Source of the DNA: an uncultured Sphingomonadaceae bacterium
Lineage (GTDB): Bacteria > Pseudomonadota > Alphaproteobacteria > Sphingomonadales > Sphingomonadaceae
Direction of reading: 5' to 3'
Assembly (NCBI GenBank): GCA_947488625.1
Contig: CANKZR010000001.1
Location: 434,001 to 498,000, forward strand
DNA: 64,000 nucleotides
Position numbers and translations under genes: made by a program. Of this stretch, positions 33,743 to 43,099 are shown in pieces. Below the pieces are notes generated by a model. That model saw only the letters and a program-made list of their open reading frames with translations, was not told the DNA's origin and made no database searches. Position 1 is the first letter of the stretch. Each line of letters begins with the position of its first letter.

Positions 33743-35500
33743 ATGAACGAAATGCCCGGACGACTGTCGAGTCTCAACTCCGTTCCCGCTGCGGACGCGG
33801 GCATGCAGCGGGAACCGCAGCAGACCCAACCGGCACCGCCACCGGAACCCGCTCCGCAGCCCGGCGCCGATCAGGCCAACGACGAGGCGCAGGACAATTC
33901 CCGCCAGCCCATAGGCGTGGTGCTGGATATCGCCGGCTCGGGCTCGCAGATCGCGCTCGATCTGGAACGCCTGAACGAGTGCATGGATCATGACGATCCC
34001 TCTATCGCGCTGGCAGGCCAGGTGGGCAGCCAGATCAAGATTCGCACCCGCGACGGGTGGCTGCTGGCGTCGGTACGCAACCAGAAGCAGGACCGCCGCG
34101 GCGCAGGTAACTCGGTGGTCGCCAATATCGACTTCATGGGCGAGGGGATGGAGGAGAAGCTTACCGGCAAGATCCACAGCTTCCGCCGCGGCGTGACCCG
34201 CTATCCGATCCCCGGCGCGCTGGTTTACCCCGCCACGACGGAGGATCTGCGCCAGATCTATTCCAGCGACGGCCGCAGCGCCATCCAGATCGGCACCGTC
34301 TATCCCACCAGCGACATTCGCGCAGGCATGTATATCGACGCCATGCTGGGCAAGCATTTCGCGCTGCTCGGCTCCACCGGTACGGGTAAATCCACCAGCG
34401 CCGCCCTGATTTTGCACCGAATCTGCGAGGCAGCGCCGCAGGGTCACGTTCTCATGATCGACCCGCACGGCGAATATTCCGCCGCGTTCAAGAATTACGG
34501 GATGATCTTCGACGTCTCCAACCTGCAGATGCCTTACTGGCTGATGAACTTCGAGGAGCACTGCGAAGTGCTGCTGAAGAGCAGCGGCAACGATCTGCAG
34601 AACGACAAGGACATCCTCGCCAAGTGTCTTCTGGCTGCCCGCAGCAAGAACAGGCTGGCGCAGAGCATGGGCAAGATCACCGTCGATTCGCCCATTCCCT
34701 ATCTCCTCTCCGACCTCACCAATTTCGTGCAGGACGAGATGGGCAAGCTGGACAAGGCCACCAACACCGCGCCCTACATGCGCATCAAGACCAAGATCGA
34801 GGAACTGAAGGCCGATCCGCGTTACCAGTTCATGTTCTCCGGCATGCTGGTGGGCGATACGATGGGTGAATTTCTTTCCAAGATCTTCCGCATGCCGGGC
34901 GGCGGGAAGCCGATTTCCATCGTCGACGTGTCGGGCGTGCCGTCCGATATCACCAGCACCGTGGTGGCCGTACTCAGCCGCCTGGTATTCGACTTTGCCA
35001 TCTGGGGCCGCAACGAGAAGACCCATCCGATCCTTCTCGTATGCGAGGAAGCGCACCGCTACGTGCCCAGCGAGAAGAACGCCGATGGCAACTCGGTGGG
35101 CCGCGTCTTGTCACGGATCGCCAAGGAAGGCCGCAAGTACGGTATCTCGCTCGGCCTGATCACGCAGCGCCCGTCGGACCTTGCCGAAGGCGTATTGTCG
35201 CAGTGCGGTACGATCATCTCGATGCGCCTCAACAACGACCGGGACCAGGCCTTCGTGAAGGCGGCCATGCCGGAAGGCGCGCGCGGTTTCCTCGATTCGA
35301 TCCCTGCCCTGCGTAATCGCGAATGCATCATCTGCGGCGAGGGTGTTTCGATTCCGATCCGCGTCTCCTTCGACAATCTGGAGGAAGCGAAACGGCCTGC
35401 GTCCGAAGATCCGAGCTTCGTCGAGCTATGGAACGAAGGCGGGGGCGAGGAAGATGCCGTCTACCGCACCGTGCAACGCTGGCGCGCGCAGGGGACCTGA
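33743..35500 (+). CDS. HerA/DUF87-type P-loop ATPase
   Basis: 585 residues. A disordered Pro/Gln-rich N-terminus (about 55 residues) precedes a HAS-barrel-like region, then a RecA-like ATPase: Walker A GSTGTGKS at 210-217, Walker B in PILLVCEEAHRYVP, and the sensor/arginine-finger motifs VLSRIAKEGRKYGISLGLITQRP. HerA-type hexamers pump DNA with the nuclease NurA in archaea, or act in bacterial defence modules with Sir2 or other effectors. No nuclease or effector gene is adjacent, so it looks like a stand-alone chromosomal ATPase. Bacterial relatives are annotated only as ATP-binding proteins. Confidence 0.85.
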   Translation: MNEMPGRLSSLNSVPAADAGMQREPQQTQPAPPPEPAPQPGADQANDEAQDNSRQPIGVVLDIAGSGSQIALDLERLNECMDHDDPSIALAGQVGSQIKIRTRDGWLLASVRNQKQDRRGAGNSVVANIDFMGEGMEEKLTGKIHSFRRGVTRYPIPGALVYPATTEDLRQIYSSDGRSAIQIGTVYPTSDIRAGMYIDAMLGKHFALLGSTGTGKSTSAALILHRICEAAPQGHVLMIDPHGEYSAAFKNYGMIFDVSNLQMPYWLMNFEEHCEVLLKSSGNDLQNDKDILAKCLLAARSKNRLAQSMGKITVDSPIPYLLSDLTNFVQDEMGKLDKATNTAPYMRIKTKIEELKADPRYQFMFSGMLVGDTMGEFLSKIFRMPGGGKPISIVDVSGVPSDITSTVVAVLSRLVFDFAIWGRNEKTHPILLVCEEAHRYVPSEKNADGNSVGRVLSRIAKEGRKYGISLGLITQRPSDLAEGVLSQCGTIISMRLNNDRDQAFVKAAMPEGARGFLDSIPALRNRECIICGEGVSIPIRVSFDNLEEAKRPASEDPSFVELWNEGGGEEDAVYRTVQRWRAQGT

Positions 35501-35510
35501 TTTGTTTCTC

Positions 35511-35530
35511 GCTCCGGCCTCCGCCGGAGC
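35511..35530. repeat. Short palindromic element after the HerA-like gene
   Basis: GCTCCGGC and GCCGGAGC form a perfect 8-4-8 inverted repeat ten bases past the stop. There is no T-run, so it is not a good intrinsic terminator; it resembles dispersed REP-like palindromes. The following 120 bases up to queE carry no recognisable gene. Confidence 0.5.
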
Positions 35531-35654
35531 GTCCTCGGCGCTGTTCCCTCCGCTTCGCTTCGGTGCACCTGCGGGCGGCCGTTCGACCTTGCGGGCTCTT
35601 GTCGCAGCCCGTGCCAATGTAGATTTTCCGGCTGGCGCATGAGCGCCAGACAAA

Positions 35655-36386
35655 TCACGTTCCCCGGGTGTCTCCAAACAGGTGGATGTGCAGCCGGTCG
35701 GACAGGCGAAAGCCATGCTCCAGGCAAAGCGGTACCAGCCATTCCATGCGGCTGCGCAGGGTCTCGCTATCGGTGCCCTCGGGCATAAGGAAGATGCGGC
35801 TGGCGGGGATCAGGTGAGCCTTCGCCAGTCCCAGCACCTCCTCCACATCTGACGGCTGCGCCAGCACGAACTTGAAGAATGCGCGCGCGTCGGTCGCCCA
35901 GCGGTCCAGCATTCCAGGCTTGAGGGCCAGTTCTGGCGAGTTGCCGCTGTGCGCCAGCTTGGGGCTGACGTTGTACTGGTCCACCCGCACATCCAGCCGT
36001 GCAGGAGGCTCGACCGTGCCGTTGGTTTCGATCTCCACCTGCATATCCGGCAGGTGTTCCAGCATTTCCGCCAGCTTGCCACCCTGCATCAGCGGCTCGC
36101 CGCCGGTGATGACAAGACGGTTCTGACCTGTTGCAGCAACCAGCGCGGCAACTTCGGCCTCATCCAACTCGATCTGGTTGGGCCTGCGTTCGTATGTCGT
36201 ATCGTCTCGATGCGGGCGATTGTCGCCTTCGAAATGCCAGGTGTAGGCCGTGTCGCACCACACGCAGGCAAGGTTGCAGCGCGACAGGCGCAGGAACGCC
36301 ACGGGCATTCCGGCACTGGGGCCTTCGCCCTGCACGCTGGCGAAAACCTCCGCTTCTCCGGGGGCTTGGGTGGCAAGCGTCAGCAT
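35655..36386 (-). CDS. queE: 7-carboxy-7-deazaguanine synthase QueE
   Basis: 243 residues, a radical-SAM enzyme with the cluster motif CNLACVWC (Cx3Cx2C) and SVQGEGPSAGMPVAFLRLS just before it, characteristic of QueE. Later motifs include VITGGEPLMQGG and VEIETNGT. It converts 6-carboxytetrahydropterin to 7-carboxy-7-deazaguanine in the queuosine/PreQ0 pathway. No other que gene is nearby. ATG at 36386 is preferred to an upstream TTG. It follows valS on the same strand beyond a terminator. Confidence 0.94.
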   Translation of the reverse strand: MLTLATQAPGEAEVFASVQGEGPSAGMPVAFLRLSRCNLACVWCDTAYTWHFEGDNRPHRDDTTYERRPNQIELDEAEVAALVAATGQNRLVITGGEPLMQGGKLAEMLEHLPDMQVEIETNGTVEPPARLDVRVDQYNVSPKLAHSGNSPELALKPGMLDRWATDARAFFKFVLAQPSDVEEVLGLAKAHLIPASRIFLMPEGTDSETLRSRMEWLVPLCLEHGFRLSDRLHIHLFGDTRGT

Positions 36387-36434
36387 GGCCGAATCCAACT
36401 AATGTGGAACACCTGGAACACAGTCCTGAGCCAT

Positions 36435-36480
36435 AAAAAGGCCCCATCCCGAAACGGGCGGAAATCGAACGGGCAGGGGC
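36435..36480 (-). terminator. Intrinsic terminator after valS
   Basis: GCCCC-AT-CCCG (36441-36451) pairs with CGGG-CA-GGGGC (36470-36480) with a two-base internal mismatch; on the minus strand the stem is followed by five T residues. It separates valS from queE. Confidence 0.75.
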
Positions 36481-36540
36481 GGGCGGTGCGGATCATGCTT
36501 GCTGGTCTGGCACATTGCGGCGAAAGTAGGAAATCGGCGC

Positions 36541-39471
36541 TTACCCCAGCCGTTCCAGCGCGGTTTCCAACCGTGCGATCTCGTCCTTGTGGAAGGTGAG
36601 ATCGGCCTTGGCCTTCTCCACCGCTTCGGGCTTCGCGCGTTCCACGAAATTGGCATTGCCAAGACGGCCTTCCAGCGACTTTGCCTCTTTCTGCGATGCG
36701 GCCAGCGCCTTTTGCAGTCGGGTGCGCTCTGCCTCGATATCGATCACGCCTTCCAGCGGAACGATGAAGACATCGCTGCCCGTGCCCACCTGCATGGCCG
36801 CGCCATCGGGCGCTTCGCCCACGGTGATGGGAGCAAGGCGGGCGAGGCGTTCGATGGCCGCGCTGCTGCGATCGATCACGCCTTGCGCCAGCGGGGAGGG
36901 GCTGGCGATATAGGCGGGCAGTTTCTCGCCGGGCGAAATGCCCAGCTCGTTACGCGCGCCGCGCGTGGCGGTGGTGAGCGCAATCACCCAGTCGATGGCG
37001 TCGGTTGCATCCTTGCTGACTTCGGCACGAGGGTTGGGCCACTTGGCATGGATCAGGTCGTAGGCGCGATCCCCTTGCGCATGCCACAGTTCCTCGGTGA
37101 CGAAGGGCATGAAGGGGTGCAGCATCACCATGATCTGATCGAGCGCCCAGCCGGCCACTTCGCGGGTTTCGACGGCAGGCGGACTGTCTGCATCGCCCTG
37201 GAACACCGGCTTGATCAGTTCCAGATACCAGTCGCAGAACCTGTCCCACGTGAAGTGATAGACGATACTGGCAGCGGCATCGAAGCGCAGGTCCGCCATG
37301 GCCTTGTCCAGCGCATCCACCGTCTGCTGAACCTCGCCGATGATCCACTGGTTGGCGGCGAGGCGGGCAGCGGGCGCGGCGATTGAGCGCGATGCACCGA
37401 TGCCGTTGGACTGGCAGAACCGCGTGGCGTTCCACAGCTTCGTGGCGAAGTTGCGATACCCCTCCACGCGCTTTTCATCCATCTTGATGTCGCGGCCCTG
37501 GCTTTCCATCGCCGCCATGAAGAAACGCAAAGCGTCGGCGCCATACTTGTCGATCAGGCCCAGCGGATCGACGACATTGCCCTTGGACTTGCTCATCTTG
37601 GAGCCGTCCGCCGCGCGCACCAGGCCGTGCAGATACAGCTTCTCCCAGGGGCGCTGATCCATGTTGTAATAGCCCATCATCATCATGCGGGCATCCCAGA
37701 AGAACAGGATGTCGAAGCCGGAGATGAGCAGGCTGTTGGGGTAGTGCTTTTGCACGAGGGACTGGCCCACCCCGCTGCGACCAGCCTCGCCTTCGGCTCG
37801 GCAGGTCTCGCTCCCCTCCCGCTTGCGGGAGGGGTTGGGGGTGGGACTGTCTTCCGGCCAGCCGAGCGTGGCGAAAGGCCACAGCGCGCTGGAGAACCAC
37901 GTGTCGAGCACGTCTTGGTCGCGCCGAATGACGGCAACTTGCGGAGTTGCTGCAGTCGTGCGGCTTTCATGTGACATTCCACGCGGCAATTTTGTCTCCG
38001 CTTCACTCGAGCTTACTACAGAAATTCCCGCTCCGTAGTATTCGCGTGCTTCGGCTAGGGCAGCCTCTTCGGTAGTTGCAACGAAGACTTTCTGACCAGC
38101 GAGTGAATGCTGATCCGTCTTTAAGGTTTCGCCATCCTTCACCGGACCATACCACGCCGGAATCCGGTGTCCCCACCATAGCTGGCGGCTGACGCACCAC
38201 GGCTGGATGTTCTCCATCCAGTTGAAAAAGGTCTTTTCCCAGGTCTTGGGCACGATCTCGACTTCGCCGGATTTCACCGCCTCGATCGGGCGCTTCGCCA
38301 GCTTTTCGGCATCGACATACCACTGGTCCGTCAGCCACGGTTCGATCACCACGCCGCCGCGGTCGCCAAAAGGCGTCGCGATGGAGCGCGGCTCGGCGTC
38401 GAGTTCGATGTCCTCGCCCTTCTTGGTCCTGGTCTTGTGGGTGACTAGGTGGCCGCTGTCCTTCAGCATTGCTACCACGCGTGTCCGCGCTTCAAAGCGG
38501 TCGAGGCCGACCAGATCGTCCGGAATCAGCCCGTCGGCGGTCTGGCAGACCTTGGCATCGGCATCCAGCATGTTGAGCATGTCGGCAGGTGCGATGCCAG
38601 CACGCTTGCCCACGTCGAAATCGTTGAAGTCGTGCCCCGGCGTGATCTTCACCGCGCCTGAACCCAGTTCGGGATCGGCGTGCTCGTCCGCCACGATGGG
38701 GATTTCGCGGCCCGTGATGGGCAGCTTCACCCTGGCGCCGCGCGCCACCAGATCCCTGTAGCGGTCATCCTCGGGGTGAACGGCCACGGCCATGTCGGCC
38801 AGCATGGTCTCGGGCCGCGTGGTGGAGACGCGGATTTCGCCAGAACCGTCGGCCAGCGGATAGATGAAAGTCCAGAAATGCCCCTGCACGTCGCGTGTTT
38901 CCACCTCCAAGTCGGAGATCGCGGTGCGCAGCTTCGGGTCCCAGTTCACCAGCCGCTTGTCACGGTAGATCAGCCCGTCGTCGTGCAGGTCCACGAACAC
39001 CTTGAGAACGGCCTTGGTGAAATGCTCGTCCATGGTGAACTGTTCGCGGCTCCAGTCCATCGAACAGCCCAGACGGCGCAGCTGGCGCGTGATCGTGCCG
39101 CCTGATTCCTCTTTCCAGTCCCAGACCTTCTGGACGAACTCCTCGCGGCTGTAATTGGTGCGCTTGTCCTGCCGTTCCTCCAGCTGGCGTTCCACCACCA
39201 TTTGCGTGGCAATGCCGGCATGGTCCGTACCAACAACCCACAGCGCATCCTTGCCGCGCAGGCGTTCGTAACGGATCACGATATCCTGCAACGTGTTGTC
39301 CAGCGCATGACCGATATGCAGGCTGCCCGTCACGTTGGGCGGCGGGTTGACGATTGTGAATGCTTCTGCATCGGGGCGGTCGGGCCGGAAGGCGCCCGTC
39401 TCTTCCCAATGGGCATACCACTTCGCTTCTATGGCGGCGGGATCGAAGGTCTTGCTGAGTTCGCTGGTCAT
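36541..39471 (-). CDS. valS: Valine--tRNA ligase with in-frame repeat insertions
   Basis: 976-residue class I synthetase: HIGH at residues 52-55, KMSKS at 625-629, editing (CP1) domain between, and a C-terminal coiled coil ([20 protein letters not shown]). It charges tRNA-Val in the cytoplasm. Unusual: compared with E. coli ValRS, two extra segments appear in the catalytic half. One (about 485-510) contains [17 protein letters not shown] just before [12 protein letters not shown]. The other (about 541-566) is [12 protein letters not shown] and following residues, encoded by a perfect GC-rich palindrome between GWPED and [11 protein letters not shown]. Both keep the frame and the flanking motifs intact. 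Confidence 0.96.
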   Translation of the reverse strand: MTSELSKTFDPAAIEAKWYAHWEETGAFRPDRPDAEAFTIVNPPPNVTGSLHIGHALDNTLQDIVIRYERLRGKDALWVVGTDHAGIATQMVVERQLEERQDKRTNYSREEFVQKVWDWKEESGGTITRQLRRLGCSMDWSREQFTMDEHFTKAVLKVFVDLHDDGLIYRDKRLVNWDPKLRTAISDLEVETRDVQGHFWTFIYPLADGSGEIRVSTTRPETMLADMAVAVHPEDDRYRDLVARGARVKLPITGREIPIVADEHADPELGSGAVKITPGHDFNDFDVGKRAGIAPADMLNMLDADAKVCQTADGLIPDDLVGLDRFEARTRVVAMLKDSGHLVTHKTRTKKGEDIELDAEPRSIATPFGDRGGVVIEPWLTDQWYVDAEKLAKRPIEAVKSGEVEIVPKTWEKTFFNWMENIQPWCVSRQLWWGHRIPAWYGPVKDGETLKTDQHSLAGQKVFVATTEEAALAEAREYYGAGISVVSSSEAETKLPRGMSHESRTTAATPQVAVIRRDQDVLDTWFSSALWPFATLGWPEDSPTPNPSRKREGSETCRAEGEAGRSGVGQSLVQKHYPNSLLISGFDILFFWDARMMMMGYYNMDQRPWEKLYLHGLVRAADGSKMSKSKGNVVDPLGLIDKYGADALRFFMAAMESQGRDIKMDEKRVEGYRNFATKLWNATRFCQSNGIGASRSIAAPAARLAANQWIIGEVQQTVDALDKAMADLRFDAAASIVYHFTWDRFCDWYLELIKPVFQGDADSPPAVETREVAGWALDQIMVMLHPFMPFVTEELWHAQGDRAYDLIHAKWPNPRAEVSKDATDAIDWVIALTTATRGARNELGISPGEKLPAYIASPSPLAQGVIDRSSAAIERLARLAPITVGEAPDGAAMQVGTGSDVFIVPLEGVIDIEAERTRLQKALAASQKEAKSLEGRLGNANFVERAKPEAVEKAKADLTFHKDEIARLETALERLG
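37813..37834. repeat. REP-like palindrome inserted in valS
   Basis: CCCCTCCCGC and GCGGGAGGGG form a perfect 10-2-10 inverted repeat translated as part of [11 protein letters not shown]. Such sequences are normally dispersed intergenic repeats in GC-rich proteobacteria. Here the element lies within coding sequence at a surface-exposed point of ValRS, without a frameshift. Confidence 0.75.
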
Positions 39472-39557
39472 GGTTCAGGCCACTGCCATTGGTTTACCCC
39501 AAGGGCAACACGCGAAAACCTTGCTGCGCAGCGCTTTTCGACGCATAGCGGGCCGCA

Positions 39558-40667
39558 ATGCGCGAATGGGCTCAATACAGTGTCGAAGAGGCAGGGGGCC
39601 GGGCGACCGTGATCGTCACCGGGCCATTGCTGGTGTCCAGCATCGGCAAGCTGGACCCGGAACTGCGCGATTACAACGAATCGGTGCAGGCCATCGACAT
39701 CACCGATGCGCATCCTATTGATACGGTCGGCGCATGGATCATCCACCGCTTTGCAGAACGCACCGGGGCCGACATCATCGGCGCCAGCGAGCAGGCGGAA
39801 GCGCTGATCGATGCAGTGGAGGGCGCCTCCAGCGATGCCGAGATCGCGCCGCCACGCCCGCATTCGATTGGCGACATATCCGAAAATGTCGGCATAAAGG
39901 TGATCGATTTCTTCGGCGGCGTGAAGTCCGCCATCGGTTTCCTCGGCGCGGTACTGATGGGGGCTGGCGGTCTGATCCTCCACCCGCGGCGGTTCCGGAT
40001 GAAGGCGCTGGTGCGGCAGATGGAACTGGTGGGCGTTTCCTCGCTGCCCATCATCGGCCTGATGAGCTTCCTGATCGGCATCGTGATCGCGCAGCAGGGC
40101 GCAGTGCAATTGCAGCAGTTTGGCGCGGAAACGCTGACGGTGAACCTGGTTGGCCGGATTACCCTGCGCGAACTGGGCGTATTGATGACGGCGATCATGG
40201 TGGCGGGCCGCAGCGGCTCCGCCTTTGCCGCGCAGCTGGGCACTATGAAACTGACCGAGGAAATCGACGCGATGCGAACCATCGGCGTTTCCCCGATGGA
40301 AGCGCTGATCATCCCGCGCATTCTCGCTTCGGTCCTGATGATGCCGCTGCTGGGCTTCTACGCCTCTGTCGTCGCCATCATTGGCGGTGCGGTGATTGGC
40401 GAGGTGATGCTGGGCATCCCGTTCTGGACCTTCCTTGCCCGCGTGCAGGAAGTGGTGCCGATCTACGATTTCTGGGTGGGCATGGTGAAAGCGCCGATGT
40501 TCGGCCTGATCATCGCCATGGCCGGGTGCTACCAGGGCATGCAGGTGAAAGGCAACGCGGAAGAGGTTGGACTGCGCACCACTGCCGCCGTCGTGCAGGC
40601 AATTTTCATGGTCATCGTGCTCGACGCATTCTTCGCCGTGTTCTTTACGGAGATCGGCTGGGCATGA
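39558..40667 (+). CDS. mlaE: Mla-type ABC transporter permease with STAS-like N-terminus
   Basis: 369 residues. About 100 N-terminal residues resemble a STAS domain (TVIVTGPLLVSSIGKLDPEL, IDITDAHPIDTVGAW), fused to a MlaE permease with the conserved loop FGAETLTVNLVGRITLRELGVL, MVAGRSGSAFAAQLGTMKLTEEIDA and MRTIGVSPMEALIIPR. Inner-membrane channel of a phospholipid transporter that maintains outer-membrane asymmetry. In E. coli the STAS protein (MlaB) is separate; the fusion is common in alphaproteobacteria. First gene of a four-gene unit; the ATPase start overlaps its stop by four bases. Confidence 0.93.
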   Translation: MREWAQYSVEEAGGRATVIVTGPLLVSSIGKLDPELRDYNESVQAIDITDAHPIDTVGAWIIHRFAERTGADIIGASEQAEALIDAVEGASSDAEIAPPRPHSIGDISENVGIKVIDFFGGVKSAIGFLGAVLMGAGGLILHPRRFRMKALVRQMELVGVSSLPIIGLMSFLIGIVIAQQGAVQLQQFGAETLTVNLVGRITLRELGVLMTAIMVAGRSGSAFAAQLGTMKLTEEIDAMRTIGVSPMEALIIPRILASVLMMPLLGFYASVVAIIGGAVIGEVMLGIPFWTFLARVQEVVPIYDFWVGMVKAPMFGLIIAMAGCYQGMQVKGNAEEVGLRTTAAVVQAIFMVIVLDAFFAVFFTEIGWA

Positions 40668-41539
40668 GCGAGCGCGACAATCATTCCGACGTGGAAGATG
40701 CAGCCTATGGCGATGCACCCGAGCAATTCGCCGGGGAATACCCGATCCGCATCAGGGGGCTAACCAACGCCTTTGGTGACTTCAAGGTTCACGAGGACCT
40801 CGATCTTGACGTGAAGCGCGGTGAGATTCTGGGCGTTGTGGGCGGGTCCGGCACGGGCAAGAGCGTGCTGATGCGCTCGATCATCGGGCTGCAGATACCG
40901 CGTGAAGGCTCTATCGAGGTGTTCGGTCGCAACATTACCGAGGCGGAGCCTGATGAAGAGATCGGCGTGCGCAACCGCTGGGGCGTGTTGTTCCAGGGCG
41001 GGGCGCTGTTCTCCACCCTTTCCGTGGGTGAGAACGTGCAGGTTCCCCTCAAGCAGTTCTATCCCGAACTGGACCAGGAATTGCTGGACGAGATCGCACG
41101 CTACAAGGTTGTGCTGACCGGCCTGCCGGAACAAGCGGCGAGCAAGTTTCCGTCGGAGCTTTCGGGCGGAATGAAAAAGCGCGCTGGCCTCGCCCGCGCG
41201 CTGGCGCTGGACCCGGAACTGCTGTTTCTCGATGAGCCGACAGCGGGGCTGGACCCCATCGGTGGGGCGAAATTCGATGAACTGACGCGCGAACTCACCG
41301 ATACGCTGGGGCTGACGGTCTTCCTCATCACCCACGATCTCGACACGCTGTACGCCATTTGCGACCGCGTGGCGGTGCTGGCGGACAAGAAGGTCATCGC
41401 TGTGGGCACCATCCCCGAATTGCTGGAAAACGAGCATCCCTGGATCCAGGAATATTTCAACGGCCCGCGCGCGCGGGCAGCCACGGCGACGCACGAACGC
41501 GGGAAAGCGTTGGACAAGCAAGGCAGCGAGAAGGCATAG
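40664..41539 (+). CDS. mlaF: Mla-type ABC transporter ATP-binding protein
   Basis: 291 residues. Walker A GGSGTGKS, signature ELSGGMKKRAGLARALA and Walker B LLFLDEPTAGLDP are typical of MlaF-like ATPases; a C-terminal charged extension follows the H-loop (ITHDLDTLYAICDR). It powers lipid movement by the permease encoded upstream, whose stop overlaps its ATG (ATGA). A longer reading upstream would run through mlaE in another frame and is rejected. Confidence 0.95.
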   Translation: MSERDNHSDVEDAAYGDAPEQFAGEYPIRIRGLTNAFGDFKVHEDLDLDVKRGEILGVVGGSGTGKSVLMRSIIGLQIPREGSIEVFGRNITEAEPDEEIGVRNRWGVLFQGGALFSTLSVGENVQVPLKQFYPELDQELLDEIARYKVVLTGLPEQAASKFPSELSGGMKKRAGLARALALDPELLFLDEPTAGLDPIGGAKFDELTRELTDTLGLTVFLITHDLDTLYAICDRVAVLADKKVIAVGTIPELLENEHPWIQEYFNGPRARAATATHERGKALDKQGSEKA

Positions 41540-41548
41540 GCGAAACAG

Positions 41549-42496
41549 ATGGAAACACGGGCAAATCACATCTGGGTCGGCGCGATCACCCTGCTGCTGC
41601 TGGCAGCGGCGGCGATGTTCTTCGTCTGGCTCGCGCGGCTGGGCGATCGCGACAACAAGGAATACGACATTTTCTACGAGCAATCCGTCGGCGGCGTCGC
41701 CACGGGTTCTGTCGTGACCTACTCCGGCGTTCCGGTGGGGCAGGTGACAGCCATCTCGATCTGGGATCGTGATCCCGAATTCGTGAAAGTGCGTATCCGG
41801 GTGAACAGCGACACGCCGATCCTGATCGGAACGACAGCCAGCATTTCCGCCAGCTTTACAGGCGTTTCCAACATCAGTCTTTCCGGCGGCCGATCCAATC
41901 AGCCACCCATCACCTGCGATACCACCGGCTGCCCCGAAGGCGTGCCGGTGATCCCGCCAGCCCAGGGCGCGGTGGGTGAAATTCTCGCCAGCGCGCCATT
42001 GTTGCTGGAACGGCTCGCCACTCTGACAGATCGGCTGACGCGGGTTCTGGATGACGAGAACCAGGATTCGATTGCGGGTATCCTGCGCAACACCGATGCG
42101 ATCAGCCAGGAACTGGCCGCAAGTTCGCCCGAAGTGCAGGCTACCTTGCGTGAATTGCAGTCCACGCTGGCGCAATCGACAGAAACGCTGGCCGCTTTCG
42201 AAGGCACGTTGCAAACGACCGATAACCTGCTGGAGGCTGAGGGTCCGGCGCTTGCCAGCGAAATGCGAGACACGCTGGCCTCTGCGCGCCAGGCTGCCGC
42301 TGCCTTGCAGGGTTCGCTCGATAATGTCGAACCGCTGACGCGGCAGTTGAACGAAGACACGCTTCCCGCTGCCACCGCCACTTTGCGCGATTTGCGGCAA
42401 ACCAGCCAGAACCTGCGCATGGTGACCGAACGCCTCGAAACCGAAGGTGCAGGCTCCTTGCTGGGCGGGCAGGAACTGCCGGATTACGAGCCTTAA
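41549..42496 (+). CDS. mlaD: MlaD/MCE-domain protein
   Basis: 315 residues: an N-terminal anchor helix (VGAITLLLLAAAAMFFVWL), an MCE domain (about residues 38-120, including YEQSVGGVATGSVVTYSGVPVGQV) and a long C-terminal helical/coiled-coil region. MCE proteins form periplasmic rings that shuttle phospholipids between membranes. It starts nine bases after mlaF ends, and the auxiliary lipoprotein follows, completing the canonical lipid-transport operon. Confidence 0.94.
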   Translation: METRANHIWVGAITLLLLAAAAMFFVWLARLGDRDNKEYDIFYEQSVGGVATGSVVTYSGVPVGQVTAISIWDRDPEFVKVRIRVNSDTPILIGTTASISASFTGVSNISLSGGRSNQPPITCDTTGCPEGVPVIPPAQGAVGEILASAPLLLERLATLTDRLTRVLDDENQDSIAGILRNTDAISQELAASSPEVQATLRELQSTLAQSTETLAAFEGTLQTTDNLLEAEGPALASEMRDTLASARQAAAALQGSLDNVEPLTRQLNEDTLPAATATLRDLRQTSQNLRMVTERLETEGAGSLLGGQELPDYEP

Positions 42497-42513
42497 GCCC
42501 GAGGAAAATGACC

Positions 42514-43098
42514 ATGAATACGAACAGGATCCTCGCTACCATCGCTTCCATCGGCGTGCTGTCGGGTTGCATCAGCCTTGGTTCCGAACCGCCCGAGCAA
42601 TTGCTGACGCTTACACCCTCTGCCGTCATCCCGGCAGGGGCGGCTGCAGAAGGCGAAGTGGCCGCCGCGCTGGCGGTTCAGGTGCCCAATGTGACGCAGC
42701 GCCTGAACGTTACCCGCGTGCCGGTAACCACAAGCGACAGCTCTCTTGCCTACCTGGAAGAGGCGTTCTGGGTGGAAAAGCCCGCGCAACTGTTCCGCAA
42801 TGTGCTGGCAGAAACCATTCGCGCCAAGGGCAATCGCCTCGTCGTGGGCGCAGGCGAACTGGAATACGTCGCGCGCACGCAGCTGGCCGGGCAACTGGTG
42901 GACATGGGCTACGATGCAACCACTGGCAGCGTTGTGGTGCGCTACGACGCGGTGCTGCGCGGCGACGACGGAACCGTACGCACGCGCCGTTTCGAGGAAA
43001 CCATTCCGGGCGTCCTGCCCGAAGCCGTGGCTGTCGGTGCCGCATTGAACGAGGCTTCCAACACCGTGGCGGACCAGGTTGCGGAGTGGGTGGGCTAG
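42514..43098 (+). CDS. ABC-type transport auxiliary lipoprotein
   Basis: 194 residues with a lipobox (LSGC, lipidated C19), then a domain with AVQVPNVTQRLNVTRVPVTTS and YLEEAFWVEKPAQLF, matching the ABC_trans_aux family that accompanies MCE transporters. It probably forms an outer-membrane partner of the MlaD ring, as PqiC and LetB-associated lipoproteins do. A GAGGAAA precedes the ATG at 42514 at ideal spacing, which favours it over the ATG two codons earlier. Its stop is one base from the convergent ATP12 stop. Confidence 0.88.
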   Translation: MNTNRILATIASIGVLSGCISLGSEPPEQLLTLTPSAVIPAGAAAEGEVAAALAVQVPNVTQRLNVTRVPVTTSDSSLAYLEEAFWVEKPAQLFRNVLAETIRAKGNRLVVGAGELEYVARTQLAGQLVDMGYDATTGSVVVRYDAVLRGDDGTVRTRRFEETIPGVLPEAVAVGAALNEASNTVADQVAEWVG

Positions 43099-43099
43099 G

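Noticed and set aside
35501-35654. Terminator or small gene after the HerA-like gene
   Set aside because: The palindrome at 35511 lacks a T-run and I see no coding frame with a ribosome-binding site; it is listed only as a repeat.
33743-36386. HerA plus neighbours as a defence island
   Set aside because: No nuclease, Sir2, restriction-modification, integrase or transposase gene is adjacent; queE and TIGR02186 genes are housekeeping-like neighbours.
37780-37860. Frameshift or sequencing error in valS
   Set aside because: The extra residues read through in frame and the flanking conserved ValRS blocks on both sides are intact, so an insertion is more likely than an error.
40760-42400. Long minus-strand frame across mlaF and mlaD
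   Set aside because: It lies over two confidently assigned genes in the mla operon and has no domain features.
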